Notes: generated from the sequence alone by a model not told the origin. A stretch of DNA of 64,000 nucleotides from Maricaulis sp048270095 (GCF_048270095.1 NZ_JBLWTL010000001.1:248001-312000), one strand, 5' to 3'. Counted from the stretch's first letter, positions 44,669-53,360 are shown. Numbers and translations: made by a program.

Positions 44669-45127
44669 ATGCCCGACATTTTTGAACGTATCAGGCAGGA
44701 TCATGATGCTGCCCGGCAGCTGGTCGACGAAATTGAATCGACGACCGAGCGCGCCGGGAAAAAACGGGACGAGCTGTTCGAGACATTCAAGATCGAGCTT
44801 TGGGCTCATAACAGGGTCGAGGAAGCGACATTCTACGCCAGGCTGGAAAGCAAGGGCGAGGACGAGGAATCCCTCGAGGCCAAGAATGAGCACCATATGC
44901 TCAATTCCCTGATCGAAGAGCTCGACACCATGCCGAAGGACAATGTCGAGTGGAGCCAGAAGTTTCACGCCTTCGCCGAGCTTTTGTCTCACCACATGGA
45001 AGAAGAAGAGGAAGAATTCTTTGACCTGGGGCGTCAGGTGTTTTCGAGCTCTGAAACGGAGATCCTCGGCAAGGAATTCGATTCCCGGAAAGACGCCGTC
45101 AAATCAGCGATCGCGCCGGTGGAATGA
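44669..45127 (+). CDS. hemerythrin HHE-domain protein
   Basis: 152 residues from ATG 44669 after an AAGGAG box. The di-iron ligands fit: RIRQDHDAARQL (His), the ELWAHNRVEEATFY (His, Glu), EHHMLNSLIEEL (His) and LSHHMEEEEEEFF (His, Glu). Cytoplasmic, single domain. HHE proteins bind O2 or handle iron and nitrosative stress, and are recurrent general-stress targets. The exact EcfG promoter supports that role. Confidence 0.88.
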   Translation: MPDIFERIRQDHDAARQLVDEIESTTERAGKKRDELFETFKIELWAHNRVEEATFYARLESKGEDEESLEAKNEHHMLNSLIEELDTMPKDNVEWSQKFHAFAELLSHHMEEEEEEFFDLGRQVFSSSETEILGKEFDSRKDAVKSAIAPVE

Positions 45128-45141
45128 TCCGGCCCGGTTGA

Positions 45142-45166
45142 GAGCCGGCGTCCGGCTCCCGTTTTT
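45142..45166. terminator. terminator after the hemerythrin gene
   Basis: GAGCCGG (45142-45148) and CCGGCTC (45152-45158) with a 3-nt loop, then CCGTTTTT. It lies between convergent genes. Confidence 0.65.
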
Positions 45167-45171
45167 CCTGG

Positions 45172-46545
45172 CTATTCAATCGGCCTCTGGGTGTTCAGCA
45201 GGTCCTCGGCATCACTATCGCGGCGTTCTTCCGCGATTTTCTCGTCAATATGGTCATCGGGCTCCACGGACGCGTCCTCCCCCGCCACGGGCTGTATGCG
45301 CGGACGTGGAGCCGGCTGACCGGCTGGATCCGGGTCTGTGAGGACATTGATGCTGGCGGGGCGTTGATCGATGCGCAAGCGGTAGATCGGCTCCGGCAGG
45401 GTGAATCCGGCAGCCTCGACGGCCATTTTCGTCGCGCGGATCGCCCGGCTTCTCGCTTTCAGGAAATCGGCCTGTTCCTGATTGATCCATGCCGTGAACT
45501 TCAGGATGATATTGCTGTCGCCGACTGACATGATGACGCCGTTTGGTGGCGGGTCGGCGAGCACGAATTCGAGGGCCGCCAGCGCCTTGCTGCCCGTCTC
45601 GATCGCGGCCTGCGGATCATCTTCGGCATCCACGCCCAGCTGGAAATCGAGCCGGCGCTCCGGATTGCTTGTATAATTGAGTATGACGGCCTTGAAGACG
45701 ATCGTGTTGGGAATGCGCAAATGATTGCCGTCCGGCGTCATCAGGATGGTGGCGCGCGAGGTCAGGCGCACGACCTTTCCTTCATGCCCGTCCACGACGA
45801 CGTGATCATTGGCCCGAAAGGGCTGACGCAGGCTGAGCATGATGCTGGCGATGTAGTTCTCCAGCGAGTCCCGCACCGCGAATCCTATCGCGAGGCCGAC
45901 AACGCCTGCGCCGCCCAGGATCGTCCCCATCAGGGTGGAAGAACCGAGCAAATTGAGCGCGACGACAACGCCCAGCACAAATCCCGACACGCGCACCGCC
46001 TGGGCCAGGAGGTCGCCGATGAAAGGGTTGGGCGAGACGCGTCGCCAGAACCGGGTCCAGGACGCCGCCCACCATCCCAGGACAACAATCACGCCAAACA
46101 CCGCCAGCGCCAGAAGAAATAGTGGCGCCGTGTTGCCGGCCATTTTGAGCATGTCGGTCAGGCGCTGAAAAAACGGCGAAATCCTCTCGCCAACATCGAC
46201 GCTCGCCGAGATGCTGTTCTGCACGGCCACAACACCATCGACCCGATGGGCGATGTCTTCCGCCTGCTGCGCGCCGGTCTGGTCTGTGATGATACCGTCC
46301 AGCGTGACGACGCCGTCGGCTACGCTGACGTCAACGTCCGACAAGCCGTCGATCTGAGAATAGATACCTGCCAGGCGATCACGAATGGCGGCATCGGATG
46401 TCGCATCACTTGCCGTCCGGATCACACTCTCCTGGGGAGGCGGATCAGCCTGCTGTGCCTGCGCAGGATCAACGAGCAGGCACAAGAAGGCTATCACTAG
46501 CGCGCCAATGTATTGCGTCAGAAAACGCAGGCGTCCTTGGTCCAT
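45172..46545 (-). CDS. MscS-family mechanosensitive channel with BON-like domain
   Basis: 457 residues from ATG 46545; a start at 46590 would add 15 residues. Signal peptide ending PAQAQ, then a ~60-residue BON-like domain (IRDRLAGIYSQIDGLSDVDVSVADGVVTLDGIITDQTGAQQAEDIAHRV), then three transmembrane helices. The MscS pore helix is GGAGVVGLAIGFAVRDSLENYIASI, followed by the beta domain (VDGHEGKVVRLTSRATIL) and a C-terminal cage. It would release solutes on hypo-osmotic shock. It lies in the stress island, but no EcfG site was seen. Confidence 0.88.
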   Translation of the reverse strand: MDQGRLRFLTQYIGALVIAFLCLLVDPAQAQQADPPPQESVIRTASDATSDAAIRDRLAGIYSQIDGLSDVDVSVADGVVTLDGIITDQTGAQQAEDIAHRVDGVVAVQNSISASVDVGERISPFFQRLTDMLKMAGNTAPLFLLALAVFGVIVVLGWWAASWTRFWRRVSPNPFIGDLLAQAVRVSGFVLGVVVALNLLGSSTLMGTILGGAGVVGLAIGFAVRDSLENYIASIMLSLRQPFRANDHVVVDGHEGKVVRLTSRATILMTPDGNHLRIPNTIVFKAVILNYTSNPERRLDFQLGVDAEDDPQAAIETGSKALAALEFVLADPPPNGVIMSVGDSNIILKFTAWINQEQADFLKARSRAIRATKMAVEAAGFTLPEPIYRLRIDQRPASINVLTDPDPAGQPAPRPRIQPVAGEDASVEPDDHIDEKIAEERRDSDAEDLLNTQRPIE

Positions 46546-46790
46546 ATCCAAGTCGAATACCCTTCTCGGTTCGCACTCAGTGCAGAGCATTGAAAGCGGA
46601 TGCGATCAGGGAATGACCTTTTCCCGCTTCGCGCCACACTGCCATATCGCGCGCCGCAATGCATGGGCCGCGTGTGTCGCGCGATCATCACCGAAAAGAG
46701 GGTTTGGATCTGCGCCGGGGATCATGGCGACCCGGCCGGTCCGGGCATGTCGGGAAGCGGGCGACGGCCTCGCCTTTCATCCTTGGCGCG

Positions 46791-47141
46791 CTACAAGACC
46801 ATTGTCGAAATCCGCCTGGCCATGCGAGCCGCCATGGCCGGTCGCCGAACGACAACAAAGCTCAGCACTGCCAGTGCGCTGACCGCGCCGACAGGATTGG
46901 CCCGCACCACGGATTTCACAATCTTTGTCGGCGAGGACAGGTCGGGTTTGCGCCGTCTGCGCGCCAGTATGCGGTCGGCGATCAACGCGATGACCGAAAT
47001 CGAGGCGAGAAGACCTGTAACCGAAAACGCCGCGATGACGGGGCCATACAGATCCTCGACGGTCAGGAATATCGCCGCCAGCCCGAAGGCCAGGGCGATG
47101 ATTCCAGTTAGCCCGCTGGTTATCAGTAAAGCGAACCGCAT
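46791..47141 (-). CDS. YqjE-like small membrane protein
   Basis: 116 residues with two strong N-terminal helices (about 3-28 and 33-55), a basic ARRRRKPDLSS loop, and a third weak hydrophobic patch near 83-98. It starts 5 bp after the DUF883 (YqjD-like) gene, which recalls the E. coli yqjD-yqjE pair. No catalytic motif. Possibly in the same EcfG-driven transcript. Confidence 0.65.
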   Translation of the reverse strand: MRFALLITSGLTGIIALAFGLAAIFLTVEDLYGPVIAAFSVTGLLASISVIALIADRILARRRRKPDLSSPTKIVKSVVRANPVGAVSALAVLSFVVVRRPAMAARMARRISTMVL

Positions 47142-47146
47142 CCCGA

Positions 47147-47464
47147 TTACCGGCGCAACAGCGTGGCGGCGACCAGGCCCGTGCCCAATGCAGCGGCGCA
47201 GGCCGTGAGCGGGTTCTCGCGAATATATTCCTTGGACTGGTCCAGCACTTCTTCGCCTTGTTCAAGCGCCTGGTCGCGGGTCTCGGCGACCATTTCCGTG
47301 CCAGCCTGTGCTTCGGCTTTCGCCAGGCCGCCGATATGTTGAACCAGCGCGTCGACATCCTCGCGGAGCGCCTGGATGTCTTCGGAAATATTGGCCGCTG
47401 CTTCTGAACTCGCCGATTTTTCCTGTTTGGCACGATCGGTCATTGGTTTCTTCGCGGTAGCCAT
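47147..47464 (-). CDS. DUF883/YqjD-ElaB-family membrane-anchored protein
   Basis: 105 residues: a long charged helix (about 20-80; EDIQALREDVDALVQHIGGLAKAEAQ), then EYIRENPLTACAAALGTGLVAATLLRR, a single C-terminal membrane helix with the family's RENP motif. E. coli members tether ribosomes to the membrane in stationary phase under RpoS. Here a near-consensus EcfG promoter (47497-47521) lies 33 bp upstream, the alphaproteobacterial equivalent control. Confidence 0.88.
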   Translation of the reverse strand: MATAKKPMTDRAKQEKSASSEAAANISEDIQALREDVDALVQHIGGLAKAEAQAGTEMVAETRDQALEQGEEVLDQSKEYIRENPLTACAAALGTGLVAATLLRR

Positions 47465-47496
47465 GAGTCATCTCCTGTATCGACTGACACCGGGAT

Positions 47497-47521
47497 AACG
47501 CGTCAAGGCCAACAAGGTTTC
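47497..47521 (-). promoter_or_regulatory. near-consensus EcfG-type promoter of the DUF883 gene
   Basis: On the minus strand: GAAAC (one change from GGAAC), 16 nt, CGTT. Confidence 0.5.
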
Positions 47522-47570
47522 ATTTCCCCTGCAACGCATGTCCCGCAAACGCATGTCCCGGACAAGGGCT

Positions 47571-47918
47571 TCAGGGCTTTTCCGGGTCGTCCGGGCCGGC
47601 CTCACGGTGATAGGTCAGCGGATCGGTCAGACCGATCAGTTTCCGGACGGGCGCAGGCAGGACGCCACCGGCGCGGCCAAGGATGGAATTCAGGAGTTTC
47701 GATCTTTCTCTTGCCCGCATGAGGGCGCGCCGGAAGCTTCGGTCAACGGCGGAAAGAAGTGCGAGGCCGCCAGCGAGAATCGGTGCGCCGAAGGGCAGGG
47801 GCGCGACCGTCAGCGCCGCGCCGATCGCCGTCAGCATTCCTGCCGTCGCCAGCGTGCGCAGGCGCTGGAGGCGTCGTTTGAGCTGTTCGTGCTCCCGGAT
47901 GCGTTTAAACAATTCCAT
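47571..47918 (-). CDS. small membrane protein, unknown function
   Basis: 115 residues. A basic N-terminus (KRIREHEQLKRRLQRLRTL), a hydrophobic hairpin (about 23-58, with LPFGAPILAGGLALL) and a basic C-terminal half with PVRKLIGLTDP. It recalls a small transmembrane protein of the PGPGW type, but I do not claim the family. The upstream region has GGAAC (minus strand, around 47950) but no CGTT at the correct distance. Confidence 0.6.
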   Translation of the reverse strand: MELFKRIREHEQLKRRLQRLRTLATAGMLTAIGAALTVAPLPFGAPILAGGLALLSAVDRSFRRALMRARERSKLLNSILGRAGGVLPAPVRKLIGLTDPLTYHREAGPDDPEKP

Positions 47919-48044
47919 GCGGAATCAAGTCATTTGCGCGCCGAATGGTTCCACCGTATCGGGACACCGGGCCGTCCGGCCGGTTGAGGACCGGTCAAGC
48001 GGCGTCGTCTCGCCAATCCTTCAGCGGGGCGCTGACTTCACCCG

Positions 48045-48069
48045 GGAACTTCCTGGTGGGTCCGGCGTT
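48045..48069 (+). promoter_or_regulatory. EcfG-type promoter of the YqaE/Pmp3 gene
   Basis: GGAAC, 16 nt, CGTT (exact), 37 bp before the ATG at 48107. Confidence 0.85.
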
Positions 48070-48106
48070 ATCCTTGCGACTATCCCAATCAAACGGAGGT
48101 GGACCG

Positions 48107-48301
48107 ATGACGTCGTTCAATCAGCCAAAAGAAGAGGCAACCCTGGATATCGTTCGCATTATTCTCGCCATTCTGCTGCCACCACTTGGTGTGTTCCTGC
48201 AGGTCGGCCTGACCCTGCAATTCTGGATCAATGTGATCCTGACCCTGCTGGGCTACATCCCGGGCATCATCCACGCCGTGTGGATTATCCTGCGTCGCTA
48301 G
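48107..48301 (+). CDS. YqaE/Pmp3-family stress membrane protein
   Basis: 64 residues: after a short polar start (TSFNQPKEEATLD) comes the Pmp3 pattern IVRIILAILLPPLGVFLQVGLTLQFWINVILTLLGYIPGIIHAVWIIL, two helices with the LPPLGVF and GYIPGIIHA signatures. Members (Pmp3, RCI2, YqaE) respond to salt, cold and starvation and affect membrane potential. GGAGG before the ATG, exact EcfG promoter and own terminator: a single-gene stress unit. Confidence 0.93.
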   Translation: MTSFNQPKEEATLDIVRIILAILLPPLGVFLQVGLTLQFWINVILTLLGYIPGIIHAVWIILRR

Positions 48302-48323
48302 TTGACCCCGCCTGATCCGTAGA

Positions 48324-48351
48324 AAGCCCCGCCATTGGCGGGGCTTTTTTT
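48324..48351 (+). terminator. Rho-independent terminator of the YqaE gene
   Basis: Perfect 10-bp arms aagccccgcc/ggcggggctt, 3-nt loop, then seven Ts. Confidence 0.92.
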
Positions 48352-48448
48352 GTTTGCCGCCTGCCATATCACTGGCTGTGACTCAAATGAATCAGGGCCC
48401 TGCACCGACCACGCGGCGAGCGCTGGCCGACCTCTGACAGTCCGGTGG

Positions 48449-49258
48449 TCAGGTCCAGCTTGAGGGATCGAGACGGAAGAGGCGCTCCAGTTGCCGGTAT
48501 ACGTCCCCTGCCTCGCGTTGCAGATCAGCGGGACGTTCGAAGAAGGTCTCGACGGCGACCGCGAAGAATTCCTCCGGTCCGGTGGCACCATAGGCGTCAA
48601 ACACCGCTGGATGGCCGCTTTCAACCTTGCCGCTGTGCGCCTTGAACGCCGTCACGAAGACGCGTTCCCATTCGGCAAAGCTCTGCTTCTTGTCGAGAAC
48701 GGGCACGCCGTCCGTATGGCCTGACAGGTCGTCGAGCTGGTGGGCGAATTCATGGAAGACGACATTGTGGCCATCCATATCGTCCAGGGCGCCCTGCCGG
48801 GCATCAGCCCAGGAGAGCACGACCGGGCCGCGGGCCCAGCTTTCTCCTGTGCGCACCGTCTCGCGTTCCGTCACGACATAGCCATTGTGCTCGGCCCGCC
48901 GCGACTTGAAGGCGCCGGGATAGATAAGCACCGTGCGGAGATTGACGTACCAGTTCCCGGTGTTGACGACGAGCAGGCAGGCCTGCGCCGCAATCGACAG
49001 CCTCATCTCCTCGGTCACCTCAACCCCGTCGCAACCGATAAACTCGATCTGGTGCAGGAAGAGCGCGATCTTGCCGTCCAGGGTCTGGCGCAAGGCATCG
49101 GGAAGTTTCCGAAGGAGCGGCACCGAGTCCAGGACGATCGCGCGCTGATCAGCCGGCAACTCCGACGCCAGAAGCGCCTTCCGCAGACGCTGCGCCGACC
49201 AGTGACGCGCCACAAGGGTGCCGGCGCCGAGGAACAAGATCAGGAGGACTATCCACAT
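48449..49258 (-). CDS. mtfA: MtfA-like zinc peptidase (M90)
   Basis: 269 residues with an N-terminal membrane helix (1-17). The gluzincin site is HEFAH at 169-173 (VVFHEFAHQLDD), and the third ligand is in the EEFFAVAVETFFERP helix. E. coli MtfA binds Mlc and so adjusts PTS glucose uptake, and it has peptidase activity. The membrane helix differs from the soluble E. coli form but occurs in alphaproteobacteria. No Mlc target is visible in the window. Confidence 0.88.
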   Translation of the reverse strand: MWIVLLILFLGAGTLVARHWSAQRLRKALLASELPADQRAIVLDSVPLLRKLPDALRQTLDGKIALFLHQIEFIGCDGVEVTEEMRLSIAAQACLLVVNTGNWYVNLRTVLIYPGAFKSRRAEHNGYVVTERETVRTGESWARGPVVLSWADARQGALDDMDGHNVVFHEFAHQLDDLSGHTDGVPVLDKKQSFAEWERVFVTAFKAHSGKVESGHPAVFDAYGATGPEEFFAVAVETFFERPADLQREAGDVYRQLERLFRLDPSSWT

Positions 49259-49409
49259 ACAGCCTTGCTACGACGGTTGGCCGGACCGGCAAAGCAGAAT
49301 GCTGTGCGGCGCAGCGCAATGCGCATAGCCAGGCCGCGTGAGTGCCGCCGGCGGGGGCGACGGGCCGGCCGGAGTTCGCCTGACCGCCTCGGCTCGCGCC
49401 AGAACGAGA

Positions 49410-49438
49410 TTGACTGATCAGTCAGTCAGGTCTAAATT
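49410..49438 (+). promoter_or_regulatory. promoter and palindromic operator of the TetR/SDR operon
   Basis: TTGACT (49410-49415), 17 nt, TAAATT (49433-49438). A perfect 14-bp palindrome tgactgatcagtca (49411-49424) covers the -35, a good place for a TetR dimer to repress. The expected transcription start is at or next to the ATG (49445), suggesting a leaderless mRNA. Confidence 0.65.
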
Positions 49439-49444
49439 CACCGC

Positions 49445-50020
49445 ATGATCGACAAACGCGCCACGCTGATCGAGACCGCCATCCGCCTGTTTCACGAGCG
49501 CGGATTCTGGGACACGCCGACGGCATTGATTGCCCGCGAGGCCGGTGTCGCCAATGGGACATTGTTCAATTATTTCCCGTCCAAGGCGGCGCTGGTCGAA
49601 GCGGTTTATCTGAGCCTGAAACAGTCCTGGGCAACGCATTTGCAGGCTGCGGCGCCAGCATCTGGCAGCGTGCATGACCGTTTGGCCGGCTATTGGCACG
49701 GCGCGATTGACTGGGCGCGGGCGCATCTGGACCGCTACGCCCTGCTGGGGCAATTGAAGCTCTCCGACGAGATCGGCGACGGTGCGCGCGCCCACGGAAT
49801 CGACATGTTCGGCGCGACGCTGGAGCTGATCGGCGAGGCGATGGCGCGCGGAGAGCTCCACCCGATCGAGCCGGCCCTGCTCAAGGCCCTCGCCGAGGCC
49901 CAGATCGGCGCCGCCATCGAGTTCCTGGTGAACCATCCAGACGCCATGGCCGCCGACACGGCGCACACATCATTCGAGATTTTCTGGCGCGGCATTGCCG
50001 TCGCCCCGACAGGAGACTGA
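49445..50020 (+). CDS. TetR-family transcriptional repressor
   Basis: 191 residues. The N-terminal helix-turn-helix (AIRLFHERGFWDTPTALIAREAGVANGTLFNYFPSKAALVEAVY) is typical TetR; the C-terminal domain (60-190) would bind an unknown ligand. It is followed after 4 bp by an NAD-dependent epimerase/SDR gene, which it probably controls together with itself via the palindrome at 49411-49424. Confidence 0.9.
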   Translation: MIDKRATLIETAIRLFHERGFWDTPTALIAREAGVANGTLFNYFPSKAALVEAVYLSLKQSWATHLQAAAPASGSVHDRLAGYWHGAIDWARAHLDRYALLGQLKLSDEIGDGARAHGIDMFGATLELIGEAMARGELHPIEPALLKALAEAQIGAAIEFLVNHPDAMAADTAHTSFEIFWRGIAVAPTGD

Positions 50021-50024
50021 CCCC

Positions 50025-51095
50025 ATGACACAAATCAATCCGCAGGCGCCGATCATGGTCACCGGCGCGACCGGCTATCTCGCCGGCGTCATCGTCAGGC
50101 AATTGCTCGAGGCGGGCCATACCGTCCACGCCACCGTGCGCAATCCCGACAATGCGGATGGGCTCAAATATCTCAATGCCATCGCCGCCGGCACGCCGGG
50201 CCAGATCCGCTATTTCAAGGCCGATCTGATGGATGCCGCCTCGTTCGAGGCGCCCATGGCCGGCTGCGAACTGGTGATCCACACCGCCTCGCCCTTCACC
50301 CTGAATGTCACGGATCCGCAGACCGAACTGGTCGATCCTGCCGTCAATGGGGTGCGCAATGTGCTCAATGCCGCCAATGCGACGGCGACGGTCAAGCGCG
50401 TGGTGATGACATCGAGCTGCGCCGCGATCTATGGCACCAATGCCGATATCGCGGACATGCCGAAGAAAATGCTCACCGAGGCCGAATGGAATACCACATC
50501 AAGCCTGACCAATGAGCCCTACGCCTATTCCAAGACTATGGCAGAAAAGGAGGGTTGGGCCATCGCCGGCGCCCAGGATCGCTGGGACCTGATTGCGATC
50601 AACCCGTCCTTCATCCTCGGGCCGGGCATCAATCCGGAAACGACGGGCGAGAGCTATGCCATCATGATGCAGTTCGGGACCGGTGCCATGGCCAATGGCG
50701 TGCCCAATTTCCGCATCGGCATGGTCGATGTCCGAGAGGTCGCGGCGGCCCATATCAAGGCTGGCTTCACGCCGGAGGCGAGCGGGCGCTATATCCTGTC
50801 GGCCCATGATTCCGGCTTTCCGGAGATGGCGGCGGCGCTGCGGGCGCATTATGGCGACCAGTTCAAGATATCCGGCAAGCGCATGCCGAAATGGATGGTC
50901 TGGCTGTTTGGACCGATCATCAATTCGGCCCTGACCCGTAAACGCGTGTCCGAAAGCGTCGATATCGACTTCCACGCCGATCATTCCAAGAGCGTGCGCG
51001 AGCTCGCCATTGAATACCGGCCGATGGCAGATTCCGTGGTCGAGCTGTTCCAGCAATTGATCGACGCCGGCCGGCTTGTCCCGAACAAGGCCTAA
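50025..51095 (+). CDS. extended SDR, dihydroflavonol/cinnamoyl-CoA-reductase-like
   Basis: 356 residues from ATG 50025. Rossmann motif VTGATGYLAGVIV, NADP-type VRNPDN, catalytic Ser in TSSCAAIYG and YAYSKTMAEK. The HTASPF block and the substrate-pocket order match the dihydroflavonol-4-reductase-like branch, which in bacteria reduces aldehydes or ketones. It is co-transcribed with the TetR gene, so its expression is likely induced by the substrate or a related toxic carbonyl. Confidence 0.87.
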   Translation: MTQINPQAPIMVTGATGYLAGVIVRQLLEAGHTVHATVRNPDNADGLKYLNAIAAGTPGQIRYFKADLMDAASFEAPMAGCELVIHTASPFTLNVTDPQTELVDPAVNGVRNVLNAANATATVKRVVMTSSCAAIYGTNADIADMPKKMLTEAEWNTTSSLTNEPYAYSKTMAEKEGWAIAGAQDRWDLIAINPSFILGPGINPETTGESYAIMMQFGTGAMANGVPNFRIGMVDVREVAAAHIKAGFTPEASGRYILSAHDSGFPEMAAALRAHYGDQFKISGKRMPKWMVWLFGPIINSALTRKRVSESVDIDFHADHSKSVRELAIEYRPMADSVVELFQQLIDAGRLVPNKA

Positions 51096-51163
51096 GCGCG
51101 GTCACTTGCGCCGGCTGACGGCCGGCCTAGACTGCCGTTTCACCGTGCGATGGAGAGTGGGCG

Positions 51164-51730
51164 ATGCGCCGGATATTGGCTTTGGTTGCACTTCTCACCG
51201 GGCTCGCGGCCTGCCAGGGGCCGACCCCGGGCAGCGATGAGGCCAGTGGCAATATCCTGACGATCTATGGCGAGATCGGCACTGTTGATCGCGGCCCGGT
51301 CGATCCTGTCACTGAACCGCTCTTTGGCGCTTTTGGCATGGAGTTCGAAGCCGCCAGCCTGTTCAACTGGACCAGTCTGAACGCTATCGAGCAGCACTCG
51401 ATCGCGTCCGATTTCCCGGCGGGCGGGCCGGTCCGGCGCTTTTCGGGGCCACTCTTGCGAGATGTGATCGATATCGCTGACCCGCGCGGCGACACGCTTG
51501 TCGTCACGGCGCTTGATGGCTATCAGCGAGAGATCAGCCTCGCTCGCATCGTCGATCATGACGTCATCCTTGCCTTGCGGATGGATGGCCAGCCGCTGGG
51601 GGTTGGCGGTTACGGACCGGCTATGCTGGTCTGGCCGCGTGGCTCGGACCCTGCCCTGGACGGCATGCCGGATGATGACTGGCTCTGGGGCGTGTTCGCG
51701 GTTGAGGTCGTCACGGCTGCGGCGGATTGA
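51164..51730 (+). CDS. lipoprotein with molybdopterin-oxidoreductase-like fold, no Mo-binding Cys
   Basis: 188 residues with a lipobox (GLAACQG, Cys17). The body resembles the Oxidored_molyb (sulfite-oxidase) domain: RFSGPLLRDVIDIA, VVTALDGYQREISLARI, ILALRMDGQPLGVGGYGPAMLVWP. Cys17 is the only cysteine, so the Mo-ligating Cys of sulfite-oxidase enzymes is absent. It is therefore probably a non-catalytic periplasmic member. Single gene, function unknown. Confidence 0.7.
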   Translation: MRRILALVALLTGLAACQGPTPGSDEASGNILTIYGEIGTVDRGPVDPVTEPLFGAFGMEFEAASLFNWTSLNAIEQHSIASDFPAGGPVRRFSGPLLRDVIDIADPRGDTLVVTALDGYQREISLARIVDHDVILALRMDGQPLGVGGYGPAMLVWPRGSDPALDGMPDDDWLWGVFAVEVVTAAAD

Positions 51731-51824
51731 TCCGCAGGGTGCTCCTACCCCGCGTCTTACAAAACCTGTTCCAATCCGCCCCACTCCTGCCTAATGTGCG
51801 CGCAAGCAGAAATCGGGGAAGATT

Positions 51825-53312
51825 ATGCAAGATGTGACTGGGGCTGCTGACGCAGCGACGACGCTTGATGTCGTCACGGGGTATGTGGACTTCGTAAATG
51901 GCATGGTGTGGGGTCCGCCCATGCTGATCCTGCTGCTGGGGACCGGTATCTATCTGACCGTGGGCCTGCGCTTCATGCCGCTGCGCAAGATCGGTTTCGC
52001 CTTTGGCGAGCTGATGAAGGGGCGCAAATCCGAAGGCGAAGGGGATGTCACCCCGTTCGGCGCCCTGATGACCGCATTGTCCTCGACCATCGGCACCGGC
52101 AATATCGCCGGCGTCGCCGTGGCCATCGCCATTGGCGGGCCGGGCGCCCTGTTCTGGATGTGGATGACGGCGCTGGTCGGCATGGCCACCAAGTATTCCG
52201 AAGGCGTGCTGGCGGTGAAGTTCCGCGAGGTTGACGCTGATGGCCGCCGCGTTGGCGGGCCGATGTATTACATCAAGAACGGCATGGGCAAAGGCTTCGT
52301 CTGGCTTGGCGGCCTGTTCGCACTGTTCGGGGTCATGGCCGGTCTGGGCACCGGAAATGCGATCCAGACCGTTGAGGTGGTTCGCACCATTGGTGACACC
52401 TATGGCATTGAATACTGGATGACCGGGGCGGCGATTGCCATTCTGGCTGGTCTGGTCATTCTGGGCGGGATCAAGCGGATTGCCAGTGTTGCCGAGAAGA
52501 TCGTCCCGGCCATGGCGATCACCTATATCGGGGTTGGCCTGGTCGTCGTGGCGCTGAACTATACCGGCATTCCTGACGCTTTCATCCGCATCTTCTCCAA
52601 CGCCTTTGGCTTTGGCGCGGCGGCGGGCGGCTTCTCTGGCGCCCTGATCATGCTGGCGATGCAGCGCGGCGTGGCCCGCGGTATCTTCTCCAACGAAGCG
52701 GGCCAGGGCTCGGCGCCTATCGCCCACGCGGCGGCGCAGAATAATGATCCGGTCGACCAGGGCATTATCGCCATGCTCGGTACCTTCATCGATACGATCA
52801 TGGTCTGCACGATTACCGGTCTGGCCATCCTGACCTCGGGCGTGATCCCGGCTGAATGCGATGCCGGCCTGTTCGCGCTCGGCGGAAGTTCGCCGGAGAT
52901 CTGCGAGACCGGTGCCCGTATCACCAGTGACGCCTTTGCCTCGGCCCTGCCGGGCTTCGGGCAGCACTTTGTGGCCGCGGCGCTGGCCCTGTTCGCCTTC
53001 ACCACCATCCTGGGCTGGTCCTATTATGGCGAGCGTTGTGCGGAATACCTGTTTGGCGAGAAAATCGTCACGCCATTCCGCTGGTTGTGGATCGCGATGA
53101 TCATGGCCGCGACCATGCTGCTCTATGCAGGCGATAACATCACCGAGCTGATGAACACCATCTGGCTGACGACCGATACACTGACCGGTCTGATGGCGGC
53201 ACCGAACCTCATCGCGCTGCTGGCTCTGTCTCCCTTGGTCTTCAAGATGACCCAGGAGTATTTCGCCAAGCTGGAAGCGGCCAAGACAGAGGCCGGGTCC
53301 GCCGCCGAATAG
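51825..53312 (+). CDS. AGCS-family alanine/glycine:cation symporter
   Basis: 495 residues, about 10-11 helices. AGCS motifs are clear: GGDVTPFGAL-like GEGDVTPFGALMTALSSTIGTGNIAGVA, the YSEGVLAVKFRE segment, RGIFSNEAGQGSAPIAHAAAQ and GWSYYGERCAEYLFG. It takes up alanine or glycine with Na+ or H+. A strong terminator follows 24 bp after the stop. Single gene. Confidence 0.93.
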   Translation: MQDVTGAADAATTLDVVTGYVDFVNGMVWGPPMLILLLGTGIYLTVGLRFMPLRKIGFAFGELMKGRKSEGEGDVTPFGALMTALSSTIGTGNIAGVAVAIAIGGPGALFWMWMTALVGMATKYSEGVLAVKFREVDADGRRVGGPMYYIKNGMGKGFVWLGGLFALFGVMAGLGTGNAIQTVEVVRTIGDTYGIEYWMTGAAIAILAGLVILGGIKRIASVAEKIVPAMAITYIGVGLVVVALNYTGIPDAFIRIFSNAFGFGAAAGGFSGALIMLAMQRGVARGIFSNEAGQGSAPIAHAAAQNNDPVDQGIIAMLGTFIDTIMVCTITGLAILTSGVIPAECDAGLFALGGSSPEICETGARITSDAFASALPGFGQHFVAAALALFAFTTILGWSYYGERCAEYLFGEKIVTPFRWLWIAMIMAATMLLYAGDNITELMNTIWLTTDTLTGLMAAPNLIALLALSPLVFKMTQEYFAKLEAAKTEAGSAAE

Positions 53313-53335
53313 GCCTGGACTTCTGATTGTGAGAG

Positions 53336-53360
53336 GGCCCCGCTTTGGCGGGGCCTTTTT
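53336..53360 (+). terminator. Rho-independent terminator of the AGCS symporter gene
   Basis: Perfect 8-bp arms ggccccgc/gcggggcc with a 4-nt loop and TTTTT. It lies just before the end of the convergent vanZ gene. Confidence 0.9.

Noticed and set aside
47940..47975. Minus-strand GGAAC near 47950 as promoter of the 47571-47918 gene
   Set aside because: The -10 position reads GACT, not CGTT or a near match.
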